Source of the DNA: Luzula sylvatica
Taxonomy: Eukaryota; Streptophyta; Magnoliopsida; Poales; Juncaceae
Assembly: GCA_946800325.1 (NCBI GenBank)
Contig: OX326959.1
Coordinates: 45,569,566 to 45,633,565 of the forward strand
Length of the DNA: 64,000 bases
Direction: 5' to 3'
The stretch's first letter is position 1. Each line of letters opens with the position of its first letter. Under the pieces are notes generated by a model that was given only the letters and a program-made list of their open reading frames with translations, made no database searches and was not told the DNA's origin. Below are positions 1 to 11,915 of this stretch, in pieces. A program made the position numbers and the translations under genes.

Positions 1-83
1 ATTTTATGCAAAAAATAGGAAAAATAGAAATTTGTATGTGTTAGTGTTCAATCCCGGAGTTTTTCGAGAAAAACATGAAAAAT
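1..83 (+). repeat. Partial F-type monomer (right part)
   Basis: The window opens inside a monomer. The visible part has ATAGG, GTGTTAGTGTTC and CCCGGAGTTTTTCGAG, the right-hand signature of F before A. The array therefore continues upstream of the window. Confidence 0.9.
53..68 (-). other. CG-bearing segment loosely like a CENP-B box (example)
   Basis: On the minus strand the F-type segment reads CTCGAAAAACTCCGGG. The known CENP-B box core is TTCG, 7 bases containing a set A, then CGGG. Here TCG is preceded by C, not T, and the gap to CGGG is 8 bases, so the box is not met. The segment holds the only CpGs of the monomer and is the most type-specific site (CACGG or CCCGG; TTTTTTGAG or TTTTTCGAG). 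Confidence 0.3.
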
Positions 84-174
84 GAAGTATTTTGCTCATT
101 TTAGAGAACTATTTTGGTCTCTTTTACAAAAAATGATAATTGATATTTTTGAAGGTGTTAAACTTCAGTTTTTT

Positions 175-190
175 ATTTTTTGCAAAAAAT
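175..190. repeat. Perfect 16-bp palindrome ATTTTTTGCAAAAAAT (example)
   Basis: The sequence is its own reverse complement. It is present in A and C monomers, has a mismatch in D, E and F (ATTTTATGC) and is altered in B (AATTTTTTGCAAAAATTT). It recurs many times across the array and is the longest perfect palindrome I noticed in the monomer. Confidence 0.9.
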
Positions 191-497
191 TGGAAAAATT
201 GAAATTTGTATGTGTTAGTCTTCAATCACGGAATTTTTTGAGAAAATCTTGAAAAATGAAGTATTTTGCTCATTTTAGAGAACTATTTTGTTCTTTTTTA
301 GAAAAAATGATAATTGATATTTTTGAAGGTGTTAGACTTCAGTTTTTTATTTTATGCAAAAAATTGGAAAAATTGAAATTTGTATGTGTTAGTCTTCAAT
401 CACGGAGTTTTTTGAGAAAAACATGAAAAATGAAGTATTTTGCTCATTTTAGAGAACTATTTTGGTCTTTTTTAGAAAAAATGATAATTGATATTTT

Positions 498-515
498 TGA
501 AGGTGTTAGACTTCA
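498..515. repeat. Short inverted repeat TGAAG-N8-CTTCA (example)
   Basis: Five-base arms flank GTGTTAGA. The arms are kept in A-E but broken in F, which has GATTTCA. They could form only a weak hairpin. Confidence 0.7.
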
Positions 516-676
516 TTTTTTGATTTTTTGCAAAAAATTGGAAAAATTGAAATTTGTATGTGTTACTCTTCAATCACGGAATTTTTATAGAAAATCATGA
601 AAAATGAAGTATTTTGCTTATTTTAGAGAACAATTTTGATCTTTTTTAGAAAAAATGATAATTGATATTTTTGAAG
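503..676 (+). repeat. Example of three ~58-bp subunits in one 174-bp period
   Basis: 503-559 (57 bp), 560-617 (58 bp) and 618-676 (59 bp) sum to 174. The first two start GTGTTAGACTTCA and GTGTTACTCTTCA (GTGTTAGTCTTCA in most other types). All three go on with a T6 run, an A-rich run, then TGAA or TGAT and a T-rich end. The subunits are strongly diverged and A/T-rich, so common origin is likely but not proven by eye. The 57-bp insertion at 37435 supports the unit. Confidence 0.6.
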
Positions 677-3600
677 GTGTTATACTTCAGTTTTTTATTT
701 TATGCAAAAAATTGGAAAAATTGAAATTTGTATGTGTTAGTCTTCAATCACGGAATTTTTTGAGAAAATCTTGAAAAATGAAGTATTTTGCTCATTTTAG
801 AGAACTATTTTGTTCTTTTCTAGAAAAAATTATAATTGATATTTTTGAAGGTGTTAGACTTCAGTTTTTGATTTTATGCAAAAAATAGGAAAAATAGAAA
901 TTTGTATGTGTTAGTCTTCAATCCCGGAGTTTTTTGAGAAAATCATGAAAAATGAAGTAGTTTGCTCATTTTAGAGAACTATTTTGGTCTTTTTTAGAAA
1001 AAATGATAATTGATATTTTTGAAGGTGTTAGATTTCAGTTTTTGATTTTATGCAAAAAATAGGAAAAATAGAAATTTGTATGTGTTAGTCTTCAATCCCG
1101 GAGTTTTTCGAGAAAAACATGAAAAATGAAGTATTTTGCTCATTTTAGAGAACTATTTTGGTCTTTTTTAGAAAAAATGATAATTGATATTTTTGAAGGT
1201 GTTAGACTTCATTTTTTGATTTTTTGCAAAAAATTGGAAAAATTGAAATTTGTATGTGTTACTCTTCAATCACGGAATTTTTTGAGAAAATCATGAAAAA
1301 TGAAGTATTTTGCTTATTTTAGAGAACTATTTTGATCTTTTTTAGAAAAAATGATAATTGATATTTTTGAAGGTGTTAGACTTCAGTTTTTTATTTTATG
1401 CAAAAAATTGGAAAAATTGAAATTTGTATGTGTTAGTCTTCAATCACGGAATTTTTTGAGAAAATCTTGAAAAATGAAGTATTTTGCTCATTTTAGAGAA
1501 CTATTTTGTTCTTTTTTAGAAAAAATTATAATTGATATTTTTGAAGGTGTTAGATTTCAGTTTTTGATTTTATGCAAAAAATAGGAAAAATAGAAATTTG
1601 TATGTGTTAGTCTTCAATCCCGGAGTTTTTCGAGAAAAACATGAAAAATGAAGTATTTTGCTCATTTTAGAGAACTATTTTGGTCTTTTTTAGAAAAAAT
1701 GATAATTGATATTTTTGAAGGTGTTAGACTTCATTTTTTGATTTTTTGCAAAAAATTGGAAAAATTGAAATTTGTATGTGTTACTCTTCAATCACGGAAT
1801 TTTTTGAGAAAATCATGAAAAATGAAGTATTTTGCTTATTTTAGAGAACTATTTTGATCTTTTTTAGAAAAAATGATAATTGATATTTTTGAAGGTGTTA
1901 GACTTCAGTTTTTTATTTTATGCAAAAAATTGGAAAAATTGAAATTTGTATGTGTTAGTCTTCAATCACGGAATTTTTTGAGAAAATCTTGAAAAATGAA
2001 GTATTTTGCTCATTTTAGAGAACTATTTTGTTCTTTTTTAGAAAAAATTATAATTGATATTTTTGAAGGTGTTAGACTTCAGTTTTTGATTTTATGCAAA
2101 AATTAGGAAAAATAGAAATTTGTATGTGTTAGTCTTCAATCCCGGAGTTTTTTGAGAAAATCATGAAAAATGAAGTAGTTTGCTCATTTTAGAGAACTAT
2201 TTTGGTCTTTGTTAGAAAAAATGATAATTGATATTTTTGAAGGTGTTAGATTTCAGTTTTTGATTTTATGCAAAAAATAGGAAAAATAGAAATTTGTATG
2301 TGTTAGTGTTCAATCCCGGAGTTTTTCGAGAAAAACATGAAAAATGAAGTATTTTGCTCATTTTAGAGAACTATTTTGGTCTCTTTTAGAAAAAATGATA
2401 ATTGATATTTTTGAAGGTGTTAAACTTCAGTTTTTTATTTTTTGCAAAAAATTGGAAAAATTGAAATTTGTATGTGTTAGTCTTCAATCACGGAATTTTT
2501 TGAGAAAATCTTGAAAAATGAAGTATTTTGCTCATTTTAGAGAACTATTTTGTTCTTTTCTAGAAAAAATTATAATTGATATTTTTGAAGGTGTTAGACT
2601 TCAGTTTTTGATTTTATGCAAAAAATAGGAAAAATAGAAATTTGTATGTGTTAGTCTTCAATCCCGGAGTTTTTTGAGAAAATCATGAAAAATGAAGTAG
2701 TTTGCTCATTTTAGAGAACTATTTTGGTCTTTTTTAGAAAAAATGATAATTGATATTTTTGAAGGTGTTAGATTTCAGTTTTTGATTTTATGCAAAAAAT
2801 AGGAAAAATAGAAATTTGTATGTGTTAGTCTTCAATTCCGGAGTTTTTCGAGAAAAACATGAAAAATGAAGTATTTTGCTCATTTTAGAGAACTATTTTG
2901 GTCTTTTTTAGAAAAAATGATAATTGATATATTTGAAGGTGTTAGACTTCATTTTTTGATTTTTTGCAAAAAATTGGAAAAATTGAAATTTGTATGTGTT
3001 ACTCTTCAATCACGGAATTTTTTGAGAAAATCATGAAAAATGAAGTATTTTGCTTATTTTAGAGAACTATTTTGATCTTTTTTAGAAAAAATGATAATTG
3101 ATATTTTTGAAGGTGTTAGACTTCAGTTTTTTATTTTATGCAAAAAATTGGAAAAATTGAAATTTGTATGTGTTAGTCTTCAATCACGGAATTTTTTGAG
3201 AAAATCTTGAAAAATGAAGTATTTTGCTCATTTTAGAGAACTATTTTGTTCTTTTTTAGAAAAAATTATAATTGATATTTTTGAAGGTGTTAGACTTCAG
3301 TTTTTGATTTTATGCAAAAATTAGGAAAAATAGAAATTTGTATGTGTTAGTCTTCAATCCCGGAGTTTTTTGAGAAAATCATGAAAAATGAAGTAGTTTG
3401 CTCATTTTAGAGAACTATTTTGGTCTTTTTTAGAAAAAATGATAATTGATATTTTTGAAGGTGTTAGATTTCAGTTTTTGATTTTATGCAAAAAATAGGA
3501 AAAATAGAAATTTGTATGTGTTAGTGTTCAATCCCGGAGTTTTTCGAGAAAAACATGAAAAATGAAGTATTTTGCTCATTTTAGAGAACTATTTTGGTCT

Positions 3601-5477
3601 CTTTTACAAAAAATGATAATTGATATTTTTGAAGGTGTTAAACTTCAGTTTTTTATTTTTTGCAAAAAATTGGAAAAATTGAAATTTGTATGTGTTAGTC
3701 TTGAATCACGGAATTTTTTGAGAAAATCTTGAAAAATGAAGTATTTTGCTCATTTTAGAGAACTATTTTGTTCTTTTTTAGAAAAAATGATAATTGATAT
3801 TTTTGAAGGTGTTAGACTTCAGTTTTTAATTTTTTGCAAAAATTTGGAAAAATTGAAATTTGTATGTGTTAGTCTTCAATCCCGGATTTTTTTGAGAAAA
3901 ACATGAAAAATGAAGTATTTTGCTCATTTTAGAGAACTATTTTGGTCTTTTTTAGAAAAAATGATAATTGATATTTTTGAAGGTGTTAGACTTCATTTTT
4001 TGATTTTTTGCAAAAAATTGGAAAAATTGAAATTTGTATGTGTTACTCTTCAATCACGGAATTTTTTGAGAAAATCATGAAAAATGAAGTATTTTGCTTA
4101 TTTTAGAGAACTATTTTGATCTTTTTTAGAAAAAATGATAATTGATATTTTTGAAGGTGTTATACTTCAGTTTTTTATTTTATGCAAAAAATTGGAAAAA
4201 TTGAAATTTGTATGTGTTAGTCTTCAATCACGGAATTTTTTGAGAAAATCTTGAAAAATGAAGTATTTTGCTCATTTTAGAGAACTATTTTGTTCTTTTC
4301 TAGAAAAAATTATAATTGATATTTTTGAAGGTGTTAGACTTCAGTTTTTGATTTTATGCAAAAAATAGGAAAAATAGAAATTTGTATGTGTTAGTCTTCA
4401 ATCCCGGAGTTTTTTGAAAAAATCATGAAAAATGAAGTAGTTTGCTCATTTTAGAGAACTATTTTGGTCTTTTTTAGAAAAAATGATAATTGATATTTTT
4501 GAAGGTGTTAGATTTCAGTTTTTGATTTTATGCAAAAAATAGGAAAAATAGAAATTTGTATGTGTTAGTCTTCAATCCCGGAGTTTTTCGAGAAAAACAT
4601 GAAAAATGAAGTATTTTGCTCATTTTAGAGAACTATTTTGGTCTTTTTTAGAAAAAATGATAATTGATATTTTTGAAGGTGTTAGACTTCATTTTTTGAT
4701 TTTTTGCAAAAAATTGGAAAAATTGAAATTTGTATGTGTTACTCTTCAATCACGGAATTTTTTGAGAAAATCATGAAAAATGAAGTATTTTGCTTATTTT
4801 AGAGAACTATTTTGATCTTTTTTAGAAAAAATGATAATTGATATTTTTGAAGGTGTTAGACTTCAGTTTTTTATTTTATGCAAAAAATTGGAAAAATTGA
4901 AATTTGTATGTGTTAGTCTTCAATCACGGAATTTTTTGAGAAAATCTTGAAAAATGAAGTATTTTGCTCATTTTAGAGAACTATTTTGTTCTTTTTTAGA
5001 AAAAATTATAATTGATATTTTTGAAGGTGTTAGACTTCAGTTTTTGATTTTATGCAAAAATTAGGAAAAATAGAAATTTGTATGTGTTAGTCTTCAATCC
5101 CGGAGTTTTTTGAGAAAATCATGAAAAATGAAGTAGTTTGCTCATTTTAGAGAACTATTTTGGTCTTTTTTAGAAAAAATGATAATTGATATTTTTGAAG
5201 GTGTTAGATTTCAGTTTTTGATTTTATGCAAAAAATAGGAAAAATAGAAATTTGTATGTGTTAGTGTTCAATCCCGGAGTTTTTCGAGAAAAACATGAAA
5301 AATGAAGTATTTTGCTCATTTTAGAGAACTATTTTGGTCTCTTTTACAAAAAATGATAATTGATATTTTTGAAGGTGTTAAACTTCAGTTTTTTATTTTT
5401 TGCAAAAAATTGGAAAAATTGAAATTTGTATGTGTTAGTCTTCAATCACGGAATTTTTTGAGAAAATCTTGAAAAAT

Positions 5478-7739
5478 GAAGTATTTTGCTCATTTTAGAG
5501 AACTATTTTGTTCTTTTCTAGAAAAAATTATAATTGATATTTTTGAAGTTGTTAGACTTCAGTTTTTGATTTTATGCAAAAAATAGGAAAAATAGAAATT
5601 TGTATGTGTTAGTCTTCAATCCCGGAGTTTTTTGAGAAAATCATGAAAAATGAAGTAGTTTGCTCATTTTAGAGAACTATTTTGGTCTTTTTTAGAAAAA
5701 ATGATAATTGATATTTTTGAAGGTGTTAGATTTCAGTTTTTGATTTTATGCAAAAAATAGGAAAAATAGAAATTTGTATGTGTTAGTCTTCAATCCCGGA
5801 GTTTTTCGAGAAAAACATGAAAAATGAAGTATTTTGCTCATTTTAGAGAACTATTTTGGTCTTTTTTAGAAAAAATGATAATTGATATTTTTGAAGGTGT
5901 TAGACTTCATTTTTTGATTTTTTGCAAAAAATTGGAAAAATTGAAATTTGTATGTGTTACTCTTCAATCACGGAATTTTTTGAGAAAATCATGAAAAATG
6001 AAGTATTTTCCTTATTTTAGAGAACTATTTTGATCTTTTTTAGAAAAAATGATAATTGATATTTTTGAAGGTGTTAGACTTCAGTTTTTAATTTTATGCA
6101 AAAAATTGGAAAAATTGAAATTTGTATGTGTTAGTCTTCAATCACGGAATTTTTTGAGAAAATCTTGAAAAATGAAGTATTTTGCTCATTTTAGAGAACT
6201 ATTTTGTTCTTTTTTAGAAAAAATTATAATTGATATTTTTGAAGGTGTTAGACTTCAGTTTTTGATTTTATGCAAAAATTAGGAAAAATAGAAATTTGTA
6301 TGTGTTAGTCTTCAATCCCGGAGTTTTTTGAGAAAATCATGAAAAATGAAGTAGTTTGCTCATTTTAGAGAACTATTTTGGTCTTTTTTAGAAAAAATGA
6401 TAATTGATATTTTTGAAGGTGTTAGATTTCAGTTTTTGATTTTATGCAAAAAATAGGAAAAATAGAAATTTGTATGTGTTAGTGTTCAATCCCGGAGTTT
6501 TTCGAGAAAAACATGAAAAATGAAGTATTTTGCTCATTTTAGAGAACTATTTTGGTCTCTTTTACAAAAAATGATAATTGATATTTTTGAAGGTGTTAAA
6601 CTTCAGTTTTTTATTTTTTGCAAAAAATTGGAAAAATTGAAATTTGTATGTGTTAGTCTTGAATCACGGAATTTTTTGAGAAAATCTTGAAAAATGAAGT
6701 ATTTTGCTCATTTTAGAGAACTATTTTGTTCTTTTTTAGAAAAAATGATAATTGATATTTTTGAAGGTGTTAGACTTCAGTTTTTAATTTTTTGCAAAAA
6801 TTTGGAAAAATTGAAATTTGTATGTGTTAGTCTTCAATCCCGGATTTTTTTGAGAAAAACATGAAAAATGAAGTATTTTGCTCATTTTAGAGAACTATTT
6901 TGGTCTTTTTTAGAAAAAATGATAATTGATATTTTTGAAGGTGTTAGACTTCATTTTTTGATTTTTTGCAAAAAATTGGAAAAATTGAAATTTGTATGTG
7001 TTACTCTTCAATCACGGAATTTTTTGAGAAAATCATGAAAAATGAAGTATTTTGCTTATTTTAGAGAACTATTTTGATCTTTTTTAGAAAAAATGATAAT
7101 TGATATTTTTGAAGGTGTTAGACTTCAGTTTTTTATTTTATGCAAAAAATTGGAAAAATTGAAATTTGTATGTGTTAGTCTTCAATCACGGAATTTTTTG
7201 AGAAAATCTTGAAAAATGAAGTATTTTGCTCATTTTAGAGAACTATTTTGTTCTTTTCTAGAAAAAATTATAATTGATATTTTTGAAGGTGTTAGACTTC
7301 AGTTTTTGATTTTATGCAAAAAATAGGAAAAATAGAAATTTGTATGTGTTAATCTTCAATCCCGGAGTTTTTTGAGAAAATCATGAAAAATGAAGTAGTT
7401 TGCTCATTTTAGAGAACTATTTTGGTCTTTTTTAGAAAAAATGATAATTGATATTTTTGAAGGTGTTAGATTTCAGTTTTTGATTTTATGCAAAAAATAG
7501 GAAAAATAGAAATTTGTATGTGTTAGTCTTCAATCCCGGAGTTTTTCGAGAAAAACATGAAAAATGAAGTATTTTGCTCATTTTAGAGAACTATTTTGGT
7601 CTCTTTTACAAAAAATGATAATTGATATTTTTGAAGGTGTGAAACTTCAGTTTTTTATTTTTTGCAAAAAATTGGAAAAATTGAAATTTGTATGTGTTAG
7701 TCTTCAATCACGGAATTTTTTGAGAAAATCTTGAAAAAT
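5478..7739 (+). repeat. 13-monomer HOR unit, 2262 bp, copy 1
   Basis: Order is E F C D E F A B C D E F A. Markers shared with the adjacent copy at a constant 2262-bp offset are GAAGTTGTTAG in the first E, TTTTTAATTTTATGC in D, TTGAATCACGG in A, CCCGGATTTTTTT in B and GTGTTAATCTTC at about 7351. The final A (7566) has GTGAAAC. A private TTCCTTATTTT change lies in the D at 6000. Confidence 0.9.
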
Positions 7740-10001
7740 GAAGTATTTTGCTCATTTTAGAGAACTATTTTGTTCTTTTCTAGAAAAAATTATAATTGAT
7801 ATTTTTGAAGTTGTTAGACTTCAGTTTTTGATTTTATGCAAAAAATAGGAAAAATAGAAATTTGTATGTGTTAGTCTTCAATCCCGGAGTTTTTTGAGAA
7901 AATCATGAAAAATGAAGTAGTTTGCTCATTTTAGAGAACTATTTTGGTCTTTTTTAGAAAAAATGATAATTGATATTTTTGAAGGTGTTAGATTTCAGTT
8001 TTTGATTTTATGCAAAAAATAGGAAAAATAGAAATTTGTATGTGTTAGTCTTCAATCCCGGAGTTTTTCGAGAAAAACATGAAAAATGAAGTATTTTGCT
8101 CATTTTAGAGAACTATTTTGGTCTTTTTTAGAAAAAATGATAATTGATATTTTTGAAGGTGTTAGACTTCATTTTTTGATTTTTTGCAAAAAATTGGAAA
8201 AATTGAAATTTGTATGTGTTACTCTTCAATCACGGAATTTTTTGAGAAAATCATGAAAAATGAAGTATTTTGCTTATTTTAGAGAACTATTTTGATCTTT
8301 TTTAGAAAAAATGATAATTGATATTTTTGAAGGTGTTAGACTTCAGTTTTTAATTTTATGCAAAAAATTGGAAAAATTGAAATTTGTATGTGTTAGTCTT
8401 CAATCACGGAATTTTTTGAGAAAATCTTGAAAAATGAAGTATTTTGCTCATTTTAGAGAACTATTTTGTTCTTTTTTAGAAAAAATTATAATTGATATTT
8501 TTGAAGGTGTTAGACTTCAGTTTTTGATTTTATGCAAAAATTAGGAAAAATAGAAATTTGTATGTGTTAGTCTTCAATCCCGGAGTTTTTTGAGAAAATC
8601 ATGAAAAATGAAGTAGTTTGCTCATTTTAGAGAACTATTTTGGTCTTTTTTAGAAAAAATGATAATTGATATTTTTGAAGGTGTTAGATTTCAGTTTTTG
8701 ATTTTATGCAAAAAATAGGAAAAATAGAAATTTGTATGTGTTAGTGTTCAATCCCGGAGTTTTTCGAGAAAAACATGAAAAATGAAGTATTTTGCTCATT
8801 TTAGAGAACTATTTTGGTCTCTTTTACAAAAAATGATAATTGATATTTTTGAAGGTGTTAAACTTCAGTTTTTTATTTTTTGCAAAAAATTGGAAAAATT
8901 GAAATTTGTATGTGTTAGTCTTGAATCACGGAATTTTTTGAGAAAATCTTGAAAAATGAAGTATTTTGCTCATTTTAGAGAACTATTTTGTTCTTTTTTA
9001 GAAAAAATGATAATTGATATTTTTGAAGGTGTTAGACTTCAGTTTTTAATTTTTTGCAAAAATTTGGAAAAATTGAAATTTGTATGTGTTAGTCTTCAAT
9101 CCCGGATTTTTTTGAGAAAAACATGAAAAATGAAGTATTTTGCTCATTTTAGAGAACTATTTTGGTCTTTTTTAGAAAAAATGATAATTGATATTTTTGA
9201 AGGTGTTAGACTTCATTTTTTGATTTTTTGCAAAAAATTGGAAAAATTGAAATTTGTATGTGTTACTCTTCAATCACGGAATTTTTTGAGAAAATCATGA
9301 AAAATGAAGTATTTTGCTTATTTTAGAGAACTATTTTGATCTTTTTTAGAAAAAATGATAATTGATATTTTTGAAGGTGTTAGACTTCAGTTTTTTATTT
9401 TATGCAAAAAATTGGAAAAATTGAAATTTGTATGTGTTAGTCTTCAATCACGGAATTTTTTGAGAAAATCTTGAAAAATGAAGTATTTTGCTCATTTTAG
9501 AGAACTATTTTGTTCTTTTCTAGAAAAAATTATAATTGATATTTTTGAAGGTGTTAGACTTCAGTTTTTGATTTTATGCAAAAAATAGGAAAAATAGAAA
9601 TTTGTATGTGTTAATCTTCAATCCCGGAGTTTTTTGAGAAAATCATGAAAAATGAAGTAGTTTGCTCATTTTAGAGAACTATTTTGGTCTTTTTTAGAAA
9701 AAATGATAATTGATATTTTTGAAGGTGTTAGATTTCAGTTTTTGATTTTATGCAAAAAATAGGAAAAATAGAAATTTGTATGTGTTAGTCTTCAATCCCG
9801 GAGTTTTTCGAGAAAAACATGAAAAATGAAGTATTTTGCTCATTTTAGAGAACTATTTTGGTCTCTTTTACAAAAAATGATAATTGATATTTTTGAAGGT
9901 GTGAAACTTCAGTTTTTTATTTTTTGCAAAAAATTCGAAAAATTGAAATTTGTATGTGTTAGTCTTCAATCACGGAATTTTTTGAGAAAATCTTGAAAAA
10001 T
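7740..10001 (+). repeat. 13-monomer HOR unit, 2262 bp, copy 2
   Basis: This is a direct tandem copy of the preceding 13 monomers with the same order and marker bases, for example GTGTTAATCTTC at 9613 against 7351. A private ATTCGAAAAATTG change lies in the last A, near 9936. The unit ends with the GTGAAAC form of A at 9828, which also starts the regular 6-mer series. Confidence 0.9.
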
Positions 10002-11915
10002 GAAGTATTTTGCTCATTTTAGAGAACTATTTTGTTCTTTTTTAGAAAAAATGATAATTGATATTTTTGAAGGTGTTAGACTTCAGTTTTTAATTTTTTG
10101 CAAAAATTTGGAAAAATTGAAATTTGTATGTGTTAGTCTTCAATCCCGGAGTTTTTTGAGAAAAACATGAAAAATGAAGTATTTTGCTCATTTTAGAGAA
10201 CTATTTTGGTCTTTTTTAGAAAAAATGATAATTGATATTTTTGAAGGTGTTAGACTTCATTTTTTTATTTTTTGCAAAAAATTGAAAAAATTGAAATTTG
10301 TATGTGTTACTCTTCAATCACGGAATTTTTTGAGAAAATCATGAAAAATGAAGTATTTTGCTTATTTTAGAGAACTATTTTGATCTTTTTTAGAAAAAAT
10401 GATAATTGATATTTTTGAAGGTGTTAGACTTCAGTTTTTTATTTTATGCAAAAAATTGGAAAAATTGAAATTTGTATGTGTTAGTCTTCAATCACGGAAT
10501 TTTTTGAGAAAATCTTGAAAAATGAAGTATTTTGCTCATTTTAGAGAACTATTTTGTTCTTTTTTAGAAAAAATTATAATTGATATTTTTGAAGGTGTTA
10601 GACTTCAGTTTTTGATTTTATGCAAAAATTAGGAAAAATAGAAATTTGTATGTGTTAGTCTTCAATCCCGGAGTTTTTTGACAAAATCTTGAAAAATGAA
10701 GTAGTTTGCTCATTTTAGAGAACTATTTTGGTCTTTTTTAGAAAAAATGATAATTGATATTTTTGAAGGTGTTAGATTTCAGTTTTTGATGTTATGCAAA
10801 AAATAGGAAAAATAGAAATTTGTATGTGTTAGTGTTCAATCCCGGAGTTTTTCGAGAAAAACATGAAAAATGAAGTATTTTGCTCATTTTAGAGAACTAT
10901 TTTGGTCTCTTTTACAAAAAATGATAATTGATATTTTTGAAGGTGTTAAACTTCAGTTTTTTATTTTTTGCAAAAAATTGGAAAAATTGAAATTTGTATG
11001 TGTTAGTCTTCAATCACGGAATTTTTTGAGAAAATCTGGAAAAATGAAGTATTTTGCTCATTTTAGAGAACTATTTTGTTCTTTTTTAGAAAAAATGATA
11101 ATTGATATTTTTGAAGGTGTTAGACTTCAGTTTTTAATTTTTTGCAAAAATTTGGAAAAATTGAAATTTGTATGTGTTAGTCTTCAATCCCGGAGTTTTT
11201 TGAGAAAAACATGAAAAATGAAGTATTTTGCTCATTTTAGAGAACTATTTTGGTCTTTTTTAGAAAAAATGATAATTGATATTTTTGAACGTGTTAGACT
11301 TCATTTTTTGATTTTTTGCCAAAAATTGGAAAAATTGAAATTTGTATGTGTTACTCTTCAATCACGGAATTTTTTGAGAAAATCATGAAAAATGAAGTAT
11401 TTTGCTTATTTTAGAGAACTATTTTGATCTTTTTTAGAAAAAATGATAATTGATATTTTTGAAGGTGTTAGACTTCAGTTTTTTATTTTATGCAAAAAAT
11501 TGGAAAAATTGAAATTTGTATGTGTTAGTCTTCAATCACGGAATTTTTTGAGAAAATCTTGAAAAATGAAGTATTTTGCTCATTTTAGAGAACTATTTTG
11601 TTCTTTTCTAGAAAAAATTATAATTGATATTTTTCAAGGTGTTAGACTTCAGTTTTTGATTTTATGCAAAAAATAGGAAAAATAGAAATTTGTATGTGTT
11701 AGTCTTCAATCCCGGAGTTTTTTGAGAAAATCATGAAAAATGAAGTAGTTTGCTCATTTTAGAGAACTATTTTGGTCTTTTTTAGAAAAAATGATAATTG
11801 ATATTTTTGAAGGTGTTAGATTTCAGTTTTTGATTTTATGCAAAAAATAGGAAAAATAGAAATTTGTATGTGTTAGTCTTCAATCCCGGAGTTTTTCGAG
11901 AAAAACATGAAAAAT

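Larger units (their letters stand above)
84..5477 (+). repeat. Left mosaic of full and shortened HORs (31 monomers)
   Basis: Monomer order is A B C D E F, C D E/F, C D E F, A E F, C D E F, A B C D E F, C D E F, A. Units lacking A-B or B-C-D imply deletions of whole monomers. The monomer at 1476 is an E/F hybrid: the E left half is joined to the F right half (GATTTCAG, then TTTTTCGAG). The stretch from 84 resembles that from 3564 (offset 3480 = 20 monomers); both share GTTATACTTC in D, at about 680 and 4161. No other content is seen. Confidence 0.9.

Noticed and set aside
53..68. True CENP-B box
   Set aside because: The minus strand has 8, not 7, bases between TCG and CGGG and lacks the first T of TTCG; kept only as a loose resemblance.
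10870..11214. 114-codon open frame across two monomers
   Set aside because: It is an A plus a B monomer read in phase. A single TTGA to TGGA change at the A/B boundary (about 11,039) removes the usual stop. The product is just the repeated monomer translation, with no start context or neighbours suggesting a gene.
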